From Fragilaria radians (Eukaryota > Bacillariophyta > Fragilariophyceae > Fragilariales > Fragilariaceae): 64,000 nt of DNA. A model generated the notes under the pieces. That model was given only the letters and a program-made list of their open reading frames with translations. It searched no databases and was not told where the DNA came from. Within the stretch, counting starts at the first letter, position 1, and the number at the start of each line of letters is the position of its first letter. This document shows, piece after piece, positions 1 to 9,945 of the stretch. The position numbers were made by a program, and so were the translations under genes. Location of the stretch: the NCBI GenBank assembly GCA_900642245.1, contig CAAAJI010000010.1, positions 556,420 to 620,419 on the forward strand, written 5' to 3'.

Positions 1-494
1 TTTAGACTAAGTTAATTGACACAAACGTTCTTAGTTTTCTATCCTATAAATCATTGGTCCGTCATTCTTACAGTCCAGACTTTGGTGATAAAGAAGAGAC
101 ACGAGTATGTCTAGATGATTGTTTAAATGCATTACAAGTTTCATTATTTCCACTTCATGATCTCCAAATTAAGCAATGCAAAATCTTTAAAATCTAAAGC
201 CATCAAGGGAGTTATCTCACTAAGAGTATGAAGCTTGTTAGAATGTCCAGATGTTATAGGATACAAGCATATGGAAAAGAAAGTATGCAGGGGAAGTACA
301 TTTTCGAAGGGTTACCCATGGAAAGGACAGGACGTATATAAAATTGGTGAGGTAAAAATTTGGAGAAACCAGATTTACGCCCACATCAGGGCCTTTTTTC
401 TCCTAAATTTTTTGTGGAGACAACCGAATTCTTTCAACGAAAGCTCAAGAATAGTTGTTGCCCGAGCGATGGCTGTTTGCAAACGTTGATATCG
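1..494. other. 5' flank of first FG-GAP gene, no gene seen
   Basis: No convincing coding sequence. The downstream frame is open from about 360 but lacks an ATG before 495, so this stretch is read as upstream sequence and 5' UTR. A pyrimidine run near 400-415 could instead mark a splice acceptor for an unseen upstream exon. Confidence 0.4.
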
Positions 495-3400
495 ATGGGT
501 CTAGTGAAAGGGAAGAAATCGTCAGTATCAAAAAAACTTGCTCAATTTGTCAATGGTCCATGCGAAGAGCAATCGAACGAGACAAGTGCCTTGATCACCA
601 ACACACATAAACCACAGCATCTTCAACTAAATATCAATAATCCTCGGCCACATAACGTTAAGCTTCCCTCGCTTCTAAGCTATGAATTAGATATCTGTGA
701 TAAAAATAAGGGTGGAATTGGTAGCGGTAAACCATTGAAAGCTGAGGGAACGTTTCCTAGCGAACGAAACGTGGTTCCCCAAGAGACACCTCAATTCTGT
801 GATACAAACGCAACAGAATCTATAACTCAGAATGATCGCCATAAAAAATCCCTACTTCCGCTTTCTTCAAATACCGATACGCGAAATTTTCAAAATGTAG
901 AGGAGATGCCTGATCTTATACCCAAAAGTTTTGGAGATGATAATGAATCAGTCGCATCGAATGAAATCACAGTTATGCAAGCAGCAGGTTGTGATCCTTC
1001 AGAAGGAAAAATATCGCTCAAGGTACCAATTATGAAAGAAACTCAATCCTCTCCTCATTTGAGATTGCCAAAGCCAGAACACTCATCGCCCACACACACT
1101 CTAGGAATTACACATCGCATCGAATGCGAAACCAATTACAAAGCATCATCAGCCAATGTAAATGAAAAAATCATCATAGAAGAATGTATGGACCAAAAAG
1201 AATTTGTGGCGAAGACAATAAGTGGCGTAGACAATCCACCTTATCATTTCCTTAGAAAAAATACACTTGATTCGACAAGTTATCAGATTGGTCGCTCGGA
1301 TGAATTCTCGTCTTCGGCATTTCAAGATATTGAAAATTTAATCAAGAAAAATGATCGCAAATTCGATCATTCTCTCATTTCCAATGAAGAAGCTCAATCG
1401 CATACTGTAGGAGAAGTAACAGATGACAATATCTCCGATCAAATATCATTCGATAAAACATCCCGGATCATGACTCTCAGTCACATTCCATCTCAGATAT
1501 CGCCGAATAGTTCAATCTCCGCAAAATCCATTATCCAGGGTAAGGAAAAAAACTTACAATCACAGCAGAGCGTTGACTTCCGTTTACAAGATGCAAATGA
1601 TTCCGGTTCTGTGGGACTCAAAGATGGTACTCCAGATCACATTCCACTAGAAAGAAGTCAGACTTCATACTTATCATTGGGATCATACGGGACAACAATC
1701 AATGAAGAAGAGGACTTTTCAAGTGCCAATGTATTGCGCAGAAGCAGTTTCAGTACAATTAGTAGTCACGAAGGAATGTTTAGGAACCAGACGAAAGAGA
1801 ATGACATTGCATCATATCACGACCTTGACGTCAGCGTATCCGAACTTGGATCAACTTATATCAATCAGTCAAAGTATAATGAAATTCCCAGCGGTGGAAT
1901 ACTAGGCTTGATTCAATCAGGTTTGGAACAAGTTTTCCAACGTGAAGAAGACACTGATTCCGATGATGACACGCTACAAGGTTACAGAGAATGGCTGCTT
2001 AGATCGAAAAAACCCGAAAGATTGGGGGATGTACGAGGTCGTATATGGAGCAAACCTGATTCTGAATCTAGAGAGAGACCTAATGCTTCCGTGCCTCCAA
2101 ATGATGACTGCGAAGAGTTCCGCTTCGGTATGGCACGAAATCAGCGTCTTAATGATACATGCAACGATGACTGTGATGCTTCTATGGAAAATATATGTCA
2201 CTCGCCCTATCTAGGAGAGAAAAAAGAGGATAATACCTCACCAAATTCATTCAGTTTGCTTCCCGAATCATCAATTTCCATGTTAGAATCCCTTACCCTT
2301 CCCTCGCCAATGTTTCAAGAAGAGACAACTATATTCGAAAAATCACTACAAATGGATGTTCAACTTCAGGATGGAAACAATAGTTGGTCGGGGGATGTTG
2401 CATTTTTGCGAGAGGTTGGGTTAACTGAGCACATGATACAGGATATCTTTTGTGTTCAAGATGAAAGTAGTCGAAGGATAATCTATAAGGAAGCTATAGC
2501 ACAAGCTTTAACGGAACTTGATCTAGAGGAATTTGACTATGATGACAGTGATGATGAAAGAAATATCGAAGATGGATCAAATGGCTCAAAGGACAATGGT
2601 ATATTCCCAACTGGCTTGCCCTTCGTTGCAGCATCAAGTCTGGCGGTTTTCCTCAGAAAGAAAGGCATGGTTAATGATTACCAAAAGGAGGAAGATCAAA
2701 CATCATTTATCTCCATTTCCAGTTCTGAAGTTAGCGAAGAGCTTGTAGTTGAAGACAACAAAGAAGTAGCAATGCAAATCGTGTATGATCATCTTAACAA
2801 AGAAGGAAATGTACCGAATGAAATCTCCGATGAAGAGAAATCATTGGGTTCACTTTGTGAGCATAGCACACTCTTTAATGTAGTGGAAGAGAATTATATG
2901 CATTTCGAAAACTATGCTGGTGATTCTTTCACCAAACGGGTTGCATTCAAAAATGAGAAATCTAAGCGAATAACAAGGAAATTGAAACTCAAGCAAAAGA
3001 AAAGAGCCTTACTTACTAAAATTAATCAATTTTTTCGGAGGAATACAGAATTTCACGATGAATCAAAAATGGACCTTATGAACCTTCTAGGAGATGAGAA
3101 AGACATAGAGATGCAGAGTGATGTGTCTTCGATGAATGACGATAAAGAGGTTGAAGTTCTATCTGAAGAAAAAAAGCATGTTGAAAGATGGGATGATGTG
3201 GACAAGAGTGATTTCTTTCATGCTCATCAGGTAGATTGGGAGCCTGAGGTAGAGGATGATGCATCAACATCTGCATACGGAGAAGACTTTGAGGACACTA
3301 AAGATAAGAATTCAAGAAAGAATTTCCTGTCTTTGTTTAAAAAACAAAAGACTGTTCTTGAAAAGTGGCCATTTACCATTGGAATTGGCTTTGTTATAGT

Positions 3401-4679
3401 ATGTGTCATTGCGATTGTGATTATCTTACTTCCCAGATCAAAACATCAATTAGATTTGGCAGCCGAAAAGTCAAGCTCAGTGGTACCGACGGTATCTCCG
3501 ACAAATTTTTCCTCCAAAACCTGGGACAGAATCGGAACTCCCATGATAGCCGCAAATAAGCAAGCTCAAAATGGATTTTCGTTGAGCATATCAGATGATG
3601 GACGTATAATGGCTGTGGGGATGCGGAAAGAAAAGTGCTTTGAGTATACGAATTGTGGGAGAGTGCATGTCTATGAGATGGAATCAGTTAATGAAACTTC
3701 TCAATGGACTCTACAATATACATTAAATGGGGTAAACAAAGGGAACCAATTTGGATTCTCAGTGTCAATGGCTGGGAACGGAAAACGACTTGCTGTGTCC
3801 AGTCTTGGAGATGATGGCAATGGAGAAAACAGTGGAATGGTGCAAGTATTCGAAAAGCGTCAGCGCGTTTGGGGTATTGTTGAAGAATTTAGGGGCTCTC
3901 ATGCTGGTGAATATTTTGGCGTTTCAATTTCTATAAGCAAAGATGGCCAAATGTTGGCAGTTGGCGCCCCTTTTTCCAATGCAAATAATCTGGAGAAAAG
4001 TGGTAAAGTATACTTCTTTGACAAGATTGGATTGAATCAAACCTCTGAGAGGAATCAATTAACCAGTGTGATTTCGGGGTCGTCCACTGGAGACTACTTC
4101 GGTTGGTCAGTTTCTCTATCCGCTGATGGGAGTAGAGCTATCATTGGAGCCCCTCTGGATCCTAAGCGTGGAGTTGGAGGCTACACTAAAGTCTTTGATT
4201 TCCTCCGTTACGATAATATTTGGGTTCAAGTAGGTTCTGATCTTAGAGAGCGCCTGCTGAGAAGTAACAGATTTGGATACTCCGTTTCTATGAGTTATAC
4301 TGGCAGTCGAATCGTGATTGGTTCGCACGAAAGCTTCATCGAGGACATTCCAACAGGAAAGGTATTTACATACCAGCTTACAAATGATACATGGAGATCC
4401 TTGGGGAAACCCCTGATAGCAGATGAATCTGGCGATTTCTTTGGATATTCTGTTGCTCTAAGTCCGGATGGGGATTATCTTGTTGTTGGGGCGCCGTATC
4501 ATAGCACAGGAGGTATAGCAAGGGTTTTCAAGCATTACGAGAATGAGGGATGGATTTCATCGAACAATATTGTAGAACAAAATGTATCAACACTGGGGTT
4601 TTCAGTTGATATTTCTTATTCTGGGCGGTATGTGGCTGTGGGAATACCGCTCAACAGCCAAGCTAGTGTCTTCAGTTAA
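495..4679 (+). CDS. Type II membrane protein with C-terminal 7-repeat FG-GAP beta-propeller (copy 1)
   Basis: Encodes about 1394 residues from the first in-frame ATG; the frame is open a further 135 nt upstream without an ATG. The first ~900 residues are polar, Ser/Asp/Glu-rich and of unknown function. A basic patch and an acidic stretch precede one membrane helix at about residues 958-980 (starts WPFTIGIGF). After it come seven repeats of the form FGxSxSxSxDGxxxxxGAP, as in integrin-alpha-like FG-GAP propellers; the third, fourth and sixth keep GAP. No signal peptide is seen, so I infer a cytosolic N-terminus and a lumenal or extracellular propeller. The gene at 9946 is a paralogue with the same order. 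A role in adhesion or surface recognition is only a family-level guess. An upstream 5' exon cannot be excluded. Confidence 0.85.
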   Translation: MGLVKGKKSSVSKKLAQFVNGPCEEQSNETSALITNTHKPQHLQLNINNPRPHNVKLPSLLSYELDICDKNKGGIGSGKPLKAEGTFPSERNVVPQETPQFCDTNATESITQNDRHKKSLLPLSSNTDTRNFQNVEEMPDLIPKSFGDDNESVASNEITVMQAAGCDPSEGKISLKVPIMKETQSSPHLRLPKPEHSSPTHTLGITHRIECETNYKASSANVNEKIIIEECMDQKEFVAKTISGVDNPPYHFLRKNTLDSTSYQIGRSDEFSSSAFQDIENLIKKNDRKFDHSLISNEEAQSHTVGEVTDDNISDQISFDKTSRIMTLSHIPSQISPNSSISAKSIIQGKEKNLQSQQSVDFRLQDANDSGSVGLKDGTPDHIPLERSQTSYLSLGSYGTTINEEEDFSSANVLRRSSFSTISSHEGMFRNQTKENDIASYHDLDVSVSELGSTYINQSKYNEIPSGGILGLIQSGLEQVFQREEDTDSDDDTLQGYREWLLRSKKPERLGDVRGRIWSKPDSESRERPNASVPPNDDCEEFRFGMARNQRLNDTCNDDCDASMENICHSPYLGEKKEDNTSPNSFSLLPESSISMLESLTLPSPMFQEETTIFEKSLQMDVQLQDGNNSWSGDVAFLREVGLTEHMIQDIFCVQDESSRRIIYKEAIAQALTELDLEEFDYDDSDDERNIEDGSNGSKDNGIFPTGLPFVAASSLAVFLRKKGMVNDYQKEEDQTSFISISSSEVSEELVVEDNKEVAMQIVYDHLNKEGNVPNEISDEEKSLGSLCEHSTLFNVVEENYMHFENYAGDSFTKRVAFKNEKSKRITRKLKLKQKKRALLTKINQFFRRNTEFHDESKMDLMNLLGDEKDIEMQSDVSSMNDDKEVEVLSEEKKHVERWDDVDKSDFFHAHQVDWEPEVEDDASTSAYGEDFEDTKDKNSRKNFLSLFKKQKTVLEKWPFTIGIGFVIVCVIAIVIILLPRSKHQLDLAAEKSSSVVPTVSPTNFSSKTWDRIGTPMIAANKQAQNGFSLSISDDGRIMAVGMRKEKCFEYTNCGRVHVYEMESVNETSQWTLQYTLNGVNKGNQFGFSVSMAGNGKRLAVSSLGDDGNGENSGMVQVFEKRQRVWGIVEEFRGSHAGEYFGVSISISKDGQMLAVGAPFSNANNLEKSGKVYFFDKIGLNQTSERNQLTSVISGSSTGDYFGWSVSLSADGSRAIIGAPLDPKRGVGGYTKVFDFLRYDNIWVQVGSDLRERLLRSNRFGYSVSMSYTGSRIVIGSHESFIEDIPTGKVFTYQLTNDTWRSLGKPLIADESGDFFGYSVALSPDGDYLVVGAPYHSTGGIARVFKHYENEGWISSNNIVEQNVSTLGFSVDISYSGRYVAVGIPLNSQASVFS

Positions 4680-4745
4680 ATAAAACTTGCAGTTTCTTGT
4701 TCTGTCTATAATTTAATTAACATAAAGTTCGGCGTGATTGGTTTT

Positions 4746-5112
4746 TTAAACACTATGCTGTTTGACAGTAGGTAATGGTTCTGAACGCAGCAAATCTGTT
4801 TCTGACCATGTTGCATCTCCAACAATCGCAACATTGTCGCCTCGGATGACATACAATCCTAGTGGAACAAGCTCAACATCTTCATCCTCAGAATAGATTC
4901 GCTCTTGTGCGTCATTAAGTATCAAATTTTGGACTTGATCGTGCCCAATTAGAGTCCCCACGAGCAATCTCCCATCACAAGTCAGTATAGTTACACTTTC
5001 TTCGCATCGATTAGATACACCTTGTGCAAGAGAACTTACATGCATAACAAGCAAATCGTGTATATCACTTTACAAACTTACTATTTTTCCAATCTTTCAA
5101 GGTTGCAGCCAT
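4746..5112 (-). CDS. LSM8: U6 snRNA-associated Sm-like protein LSm8
   Basis: LSm8 defines the nuclear LSm2-8 ring that binds the U-tail of U6 snRNA and supports splicing. Two exons are inferred: 5112-5082 (MAATLKDWKN, then a split Ser codon) and 5020-4746, with a 61-nt GTAAGT...AG intron at 5021-5081. The product is about 101 residues, normal for LSm8. The Sm1 motif (VTILTCDGRLLVGTL...DQ..NL) and Sm2 motif (LGLYVIRGDNVAIVGD) are clear; the IRGDN signature and the C-terminal tail distinguish LSm8 from LSm1. The longer start within the second reading frame begins inside the proposed intron and is not preferred. Its stop is 66 bp from the stop of the convergent FG-GAP gene. Confidence 0.9.
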
Positions 5113-6542
5113 ATCTCGAGCCGATTGAATTTCCTCTGAACTCTTAGGACTTGAACAATTTCATTTAACTTAAAATCGATTTTCCAACCAAGCTGGAAAT
5201 GTACAACACTAAATAAAAAATAGTGCAAGTAGTGGTTTTAAGATTCCCCCCAGCTAAACATTCCACTTCAGTAATGCTTCATTTATAAGACGATATTTAC
5301 AAAGGTACTTTAAGGAAATCAAATAAAGAGGACACTTTGGTTATCCCTTAATTTCAGTATAAATTCTACTCACGCGACGATCTCTACGATTAAACCTTCA
5401 AATTGACAAAAGAAGAAATTCTAGATAAAATAAGTTAATCCTTCTCTTTGTGTTTATTGGCCATAGAACATTGTGATTAAAATTCATATCGGGGTTAGAC
5501 AATGGATATACGCATTACTAGTTCGCTGAATATGTTCCACTTGTGTACATTAACCTCCCTACTTCACAGAACAGATCACAACTATATTTAACAGGACAAG
5601 CCCAATCCTACTTTTAGATGTCTCGTTGGAGGGATTATTGCTTTATCGTAGGAAATAATCAAATTACCCCAGCCAGGAGCAACCTAATCCAAATGTATTT
5701 GATACCGTTTAACCCCAAGGACACCCTACTGAGTATTTGAGTGTGATGTGATTGAAAATTACTAGATTTACGTCATGACAATTTTCAGTTTAATGCCGTC
5801 TTGTTTTCCCGGAATACAGTACTGAGTATTCATGATATCAAAATTCTTTTACATTTTGCGCCTTAGTCTTTAGCTATAGAAGCAGCCCTCCTATCTCCAG
5901 GACGTAAGGGGAAATCAATTTCATCTCTTCCATAATAAGTGAGTACAATGGAGTAAATGTAGACAACGATTAAAGCATGCCTTGAATGCTTGCAAAAAGA
6001 AGAGTGGCAGTGTGAAACATACGCGTCAGAGCAAAGTTAACAAGTTTCAAAGAAAGGGAACATCCCTTCAAATCTTGTCTCAGAAAATGAATAGTAACGT
6101 TTCTAAGATTACACGTCAGAAGAAATGTAAAGAATGCGAAATGATTTGGAGTATGGAGGTAAAACTTGGAAAGCATTCTGAATGAAATTGTTAGGCACAG
6201 AGGGTGAAACGTGTTTTGCTCGTTAAACAAGTGAAGTCTGACTTAACAGTATTGTTAAGTTGGATATTTTGTAGCCAAATAGGAAAGGTAAACGATACAT
6301 TCACTTTTGGAATAGTACAGAGAGTCTTACAACTAATGAGTTTCCAATCAACATAGAAGGTTTACAACTGGCTTTACAGAGCTTGCCCTAACTATTCTTT
6401 TGCATTGTTTATTGCTAATTGACTGCCTTGTAGGAATGCATGTAATTATACATGAATTGAGATGATTACACTTCACTTCTAATTCGATATTTTTGACTTA
6501 AGTCCCTTTATGTGGCGAAAGCTTTTCTACATGTTGACAGAG
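5113..6542. other. Intergenic, no gene supported
   Basis: AT-rich DNA between the start of LSM8 and the 3' end of eIF2A. Short open frames lack ATG starts or family resemblance. It probably holds the LSM8 promoter and the eIF2A 3' UTR. Confidence 0.5.
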
Positions 6543-8498
6543 TTATAACTCTAGTTTAGCTAATTCAGCCTTCAATTCATTCTCAGTTGCCACTTTACTT
6601 TTTTGATCATCATCCCACGTAGATGGATCCTTGCTCTTAAGCTCCTCAATCTGTCGTAAAATCTTATTGATTTTCTTGATTCTCTTGATAGGATCAACTG
6701 GAGCCTCCGCTTTGGCTTCAGCTTCCTCCTTCGCCCTTGCTTCTTCAGCGTCTAATTTTGCCTTTTTTATCTTTTCCTTTTCCTTTCGAATGGCGCTCTT
6801 ACTCTTGGCATCGCTCTTTGATGGGGGAGCCAACCCAACAGGAATGAATTTTCCTGTTGAAGATTGCGAATTAGTTGTTTTTGGAATAACTTTTGTTGCA
6901 GAAACCATACTTTTTTCTTTCTCCAAACGCATTTTTTCTGCGAGACTCAAGCCTCCATTTGAGCGACCTCGAGCGGACGGAGGCACGTATCTCTGGGTAG
7001 CTGCTGCAACAGGTTTTGTTGCTGCTTGAGAGGCTAATCTCTTTGCTTCTGCAATAGCAGCGGCATCTCCAGATATCTTTGGTGCTGGACTCTGTGGGCG
7101 ATCCGGATAAATATCAGGAAGGGTAGGAACAAAAGATGCTTGCAACAATTTGTTTGGCTTGTAGTTATCGTTGCACCATGGAACATCGTGCAATTCTTCT
7201 CCGTTGTAACGATATAGTCTAACACCGTTGTCAACATTCATACGAGGACTCGTTGTAGAGGACATGAATAATCGAGAGTCTGGTGACCAACCAAAGCCAA
7301 CAGTACAGGAAGCAACGACTTCATGGTAAACTGGTACTCCAGTGTCAGAATCATATTGTGGGATCACCTTCAGTTTGTTACGGTCCCAAAAGTTCATTCC
7401 ACCAGCAAGATTTCCGAAGCCAGCGATATTAAGAAATCGTCCATGAGGCGCCCAGCATAAAGTGTTTCTGTGTGCGTTGCCAAACAAGAATGTTGCTTCA
7501 CCGGTGACTCCGTTGTGGAGTGATGCCATTGATGGCATCTTGCCGCTAATTACAGCAAAACAAGGCGGCTTTGTAGGGTTTGGCATCCAGGAAACGTCCA
7601 AGACAGGCCCATTTAAATTATTGGGTAATGGTACAGTAATAACATCTGTGGCTGCCTCAGCCATGAGATGAAGAGTCGTCGTGCCATAGTACGACTGACC
7701 AGAGGTATCAACGCTAGTTTGTAATACAACCAGTGCAGAATCTCCTTTTGGAGACCAATGAACTGCTATTTCCTCTGCTTGAAATAAGCACTTTGACATG
7801 ATTGCGGGGTACGGCATCGACTTGTCTTTACACACCGATGGATAACGATGGAGAGAAGCTCGAGCCGGCTTATCCTTAGTCTTCGTCGAAAAAGTAATTA
7901 AAAGATACGACGAAGTGTCCCCAGTGATTGGGACTGACATGGTTGAAAGACCAGGACATTTCAACTTATCTTGGTAACGAACCTCCTCTTCCGCCTTGGA
8001 AGAAAGTTTGCCATCATAGACTCGAATCTCGTTCGTAGTATTTAAAAATGCATATTTCTCATCATGAGTCCATTGAAGATATGGCCAACTTTCTCTCCTT
8101 AGATGGCTCTGACAGAAACCATGAATGTAATCTCCAGTTTTGGCATCCCATACTTTTAGATTCGGTTTCGAAGCGTCATTGGAAGGTTGGCGTTCCCAAG
8201 TCAAGATATAGGTTCCTTTAGGGCTTGTACAAATCATCTGAACACCGATCGAATCCGCTAAGAATGGTGCAATCTTCGGTTTTCCGTTAAGCGGGCACAT
8301 GATAATACCTTTGCTTGGTTGATGTAGATAAACACAAGATCCATCAGGGGCAAAATGTTGAAGAGTTGAACTCCCCTCGAAAAGAAATTGACGATTAGAT
8401 ATCTTTTCGACCTCGTTTCCACCTTTCTGAGGTACATCAAAGATTTCGACACCGTCTCTAGAGCGCAATAGAAGCCGGCATGGTTCGTGTTCCGACAT
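6543..8498 (-). CDS. EIF2A: Eukaryotic translation initiation factor 2A (eIF2A)
   Basis: A single-exon gene of 651 residues, the usual length for eIF2A, the monomeric non-eIF2 factor implicated in GTP-independent initiator-tRNA delivery and alternative initiation. Residues ~10-440 form the WD40-like propeller, with family features such as VLDVSWMPNPTKP, FGNAHRNTLCWAPHGRFLNIAGFGN and FGWSPDSRLFMSSTTSPRMNVDNG. The Ala/Lys-rich linker holds RYVPPSARGR, and the charged coiled-coil tail (IKKINKILRQIEELKSKD) is typical of the C-terminus that contacts partners. The start ATG at 8498 gives MSEHEP. No introns are needed. The upstream region is shared divergently with the second FG-GAP gene. Confidence 0.95.
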   Translation of the reverse strand: MSEHEPCRLLLRSRDGVEIFDVPQKGGNEVEKISNRQFLFEGSSTLQHFAPDGSCVYLHQPSKGIIMCPLNGKPKIAPFLADSIGVQMICTSPKGTYILTWERQPSNDASKPNLKVWDAKTGDYIHGFCQSHLRRESWPYLQWTHDEKYAFLNTTNEIRVYDGKLSSKAEEEVRYQDKLKCPGLSTMSVPITGDTSSYLLITFSTKTKDKPARASLHRYPSVCKDKSMPYPAIMSKCLFQAEEIAVHWSPKGDSALVVLQTSVDTSGQSYYGTTTLHLMAEAATDVITVPLPNNLNGPVLDVSWMPNPTKPPCFAVISGKMPSMASLHNGVTGEATFLFGNAHRNTLCWAPHGRFLNIAGFGNLAGGMNFWDRNKLKVIPQYDSDTGVPVYHEVVASCTVGFGWSPDSRLFMSSTTSPRMNVDNGVRLYRYNGEELHDVPWCNDNYKPNKLLQASFVPTLPDIYPDRPQSPAPKISGDAAAIAEAKRLASQAATKPVAAATQRYVPPSARGRSNGGLSLAEKMRLEKEKSMVSATKVIPKTTNSQSSTGKFIPVGLAPPSKSDAKSKSAIRKEKEKIKKAKLDAEEARAKEEAEAKAEAPVDPIKRIKKINKILRQIEELKSKDPSTWDDDQKSKVATENELKAELAKLEL

Positions 8499-9945
8499 CG
8501 TCGCACTAGCTCCACCAAGACCAGAATCAGTTCAGACGAGTGAGTCAAGGTCGACCATCCAATCCAAACTTAAAAAACAAATTTCCAATTGTCTTATTTG
8601 GATTCCTGATTCTTAGTTCCTACAAAGTTACACTGCATGAATTATGAACTACCGTTCACTTGTCCTTTCAGCCAATTAATCTACCGGTAGACAAGGAAAG
8701 GAACAAGTACTAATGAGTCCACTACTTACGACATTGCTGTCCACGGACCATTGTATCTCCATGCTCAAAGCTGACTGAAGTTTTACTAGTCCTGTTCTTC
8801 TTATTTGCTGATTGAAGAAAAAAGGACAACTTGGTTTCGTAGAGGGGAAGTCAAACTGACTAGGTTGATAAAATGTTAGCTTATAATCAATCTTGCATTT
8901 GCTGTTTGATTGCTTCTAGATTTCATTCAGTATTTGGATTTGGAGGGCAAGTCAACTGGATTGTTATGAGTTCCAAAAAAAATCCATACATAGAAAAGAA
9001 AGTTACCGTATACTTCTACACTCGGATACCTTGATATGATGCATTACAATCCTAAATTCTCCTGGGAGTTAAACTAAAAGTTATGTTAGTATCTCAATGT
9101 AATGATACAGCGTTTACACCCGTAGGTACTAAGTTATGGCTATAATGATGATGATAATATATTGCGACGTCTACTAGAACAGCGATATAACACCATCCTC
9201 TATGTTGCGTTTGCTGGAAAATGCGAGACTTAGTATTTAGTATATCATATATTTATTGCATCCAACTATGCTGCCTTCTCTAAACTGTTAACGAAGTAAG
9301 ACATAGTATTGACAAAAAGAGGTGAAATGTTGTCCATGTCTTGACATTCAACTTCATTCAATTTAGGATGATGACTTGTTGAAAGCTTTAATTGGATGTC
9401 ATCATTTTGATATGCCTACACAAATATTGACTTTGAAACGCTACAATGAGGAATTCCTGGGATATGTTTTAGACAGAAAATTAATTGAATGCCCTCTAGG
9501 TGGGTGAATTGATATCCGAACTTCTATTGCCGAAATGATTATTACGCCAGCTTTCTCGAAAGACCATGGTCTAAGTTGAAATTGTGCTGGTGAAAATCTC
9601 TCATGCCATTTAGAAGAGCTCCGTTATCGTCATGTCCTCCGGATTAAGTGCTTATACTTAATGATTGCAATTAAAACAATTGAATTGCCCATAGTCGTTC
9701 AAGAAATAATGTTTAAATATATGGTGGTTCCTAGGGAATGAATGAAAATCTTTTAGTTGAGCTCTGAAAAGTTAAGACGTATATGAGGTAAATTTGTGTT
9801 TTGCGTGTAAACTATTATGGGATTAAATTCGTCTTCTTTTAATCGTGGCTAGGGTTTATCCTGTAACCTTTATGCTGGAGAAATCTTAAAATGTTATGTT
9901 AACGGATTGAAATTTTGACCGAGGAAGAAATCGATACTTGCGAAA
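8499..9945. other. Divergent promoter region, no gene seen
   Basis: About 1.4 kb between the divergent starts of eIF2A and the second FG-GAP gene. No long frame and no recognisable RNA gene. It must hold both promoters; no defined element could be assigned. Confidence 0.5.

Noticed and set aside
360..494. Upstream extension of the first FG-GAP frame
   Set aside because: Open but begins at TTG with no ATG; kept as a possible unseen exon only.
5982..6185. Frame with CKECEM...KH resembling a small zinc finger (ESCO-like)
   Set aside because: No ATG start, only one Cys pair, no acetyltransferase domain nearby.
6631..7029. 132-codon plus-strand frame
   Set aside because: Antisense shadow of the eIF2A Ala/Lys-rich tail.
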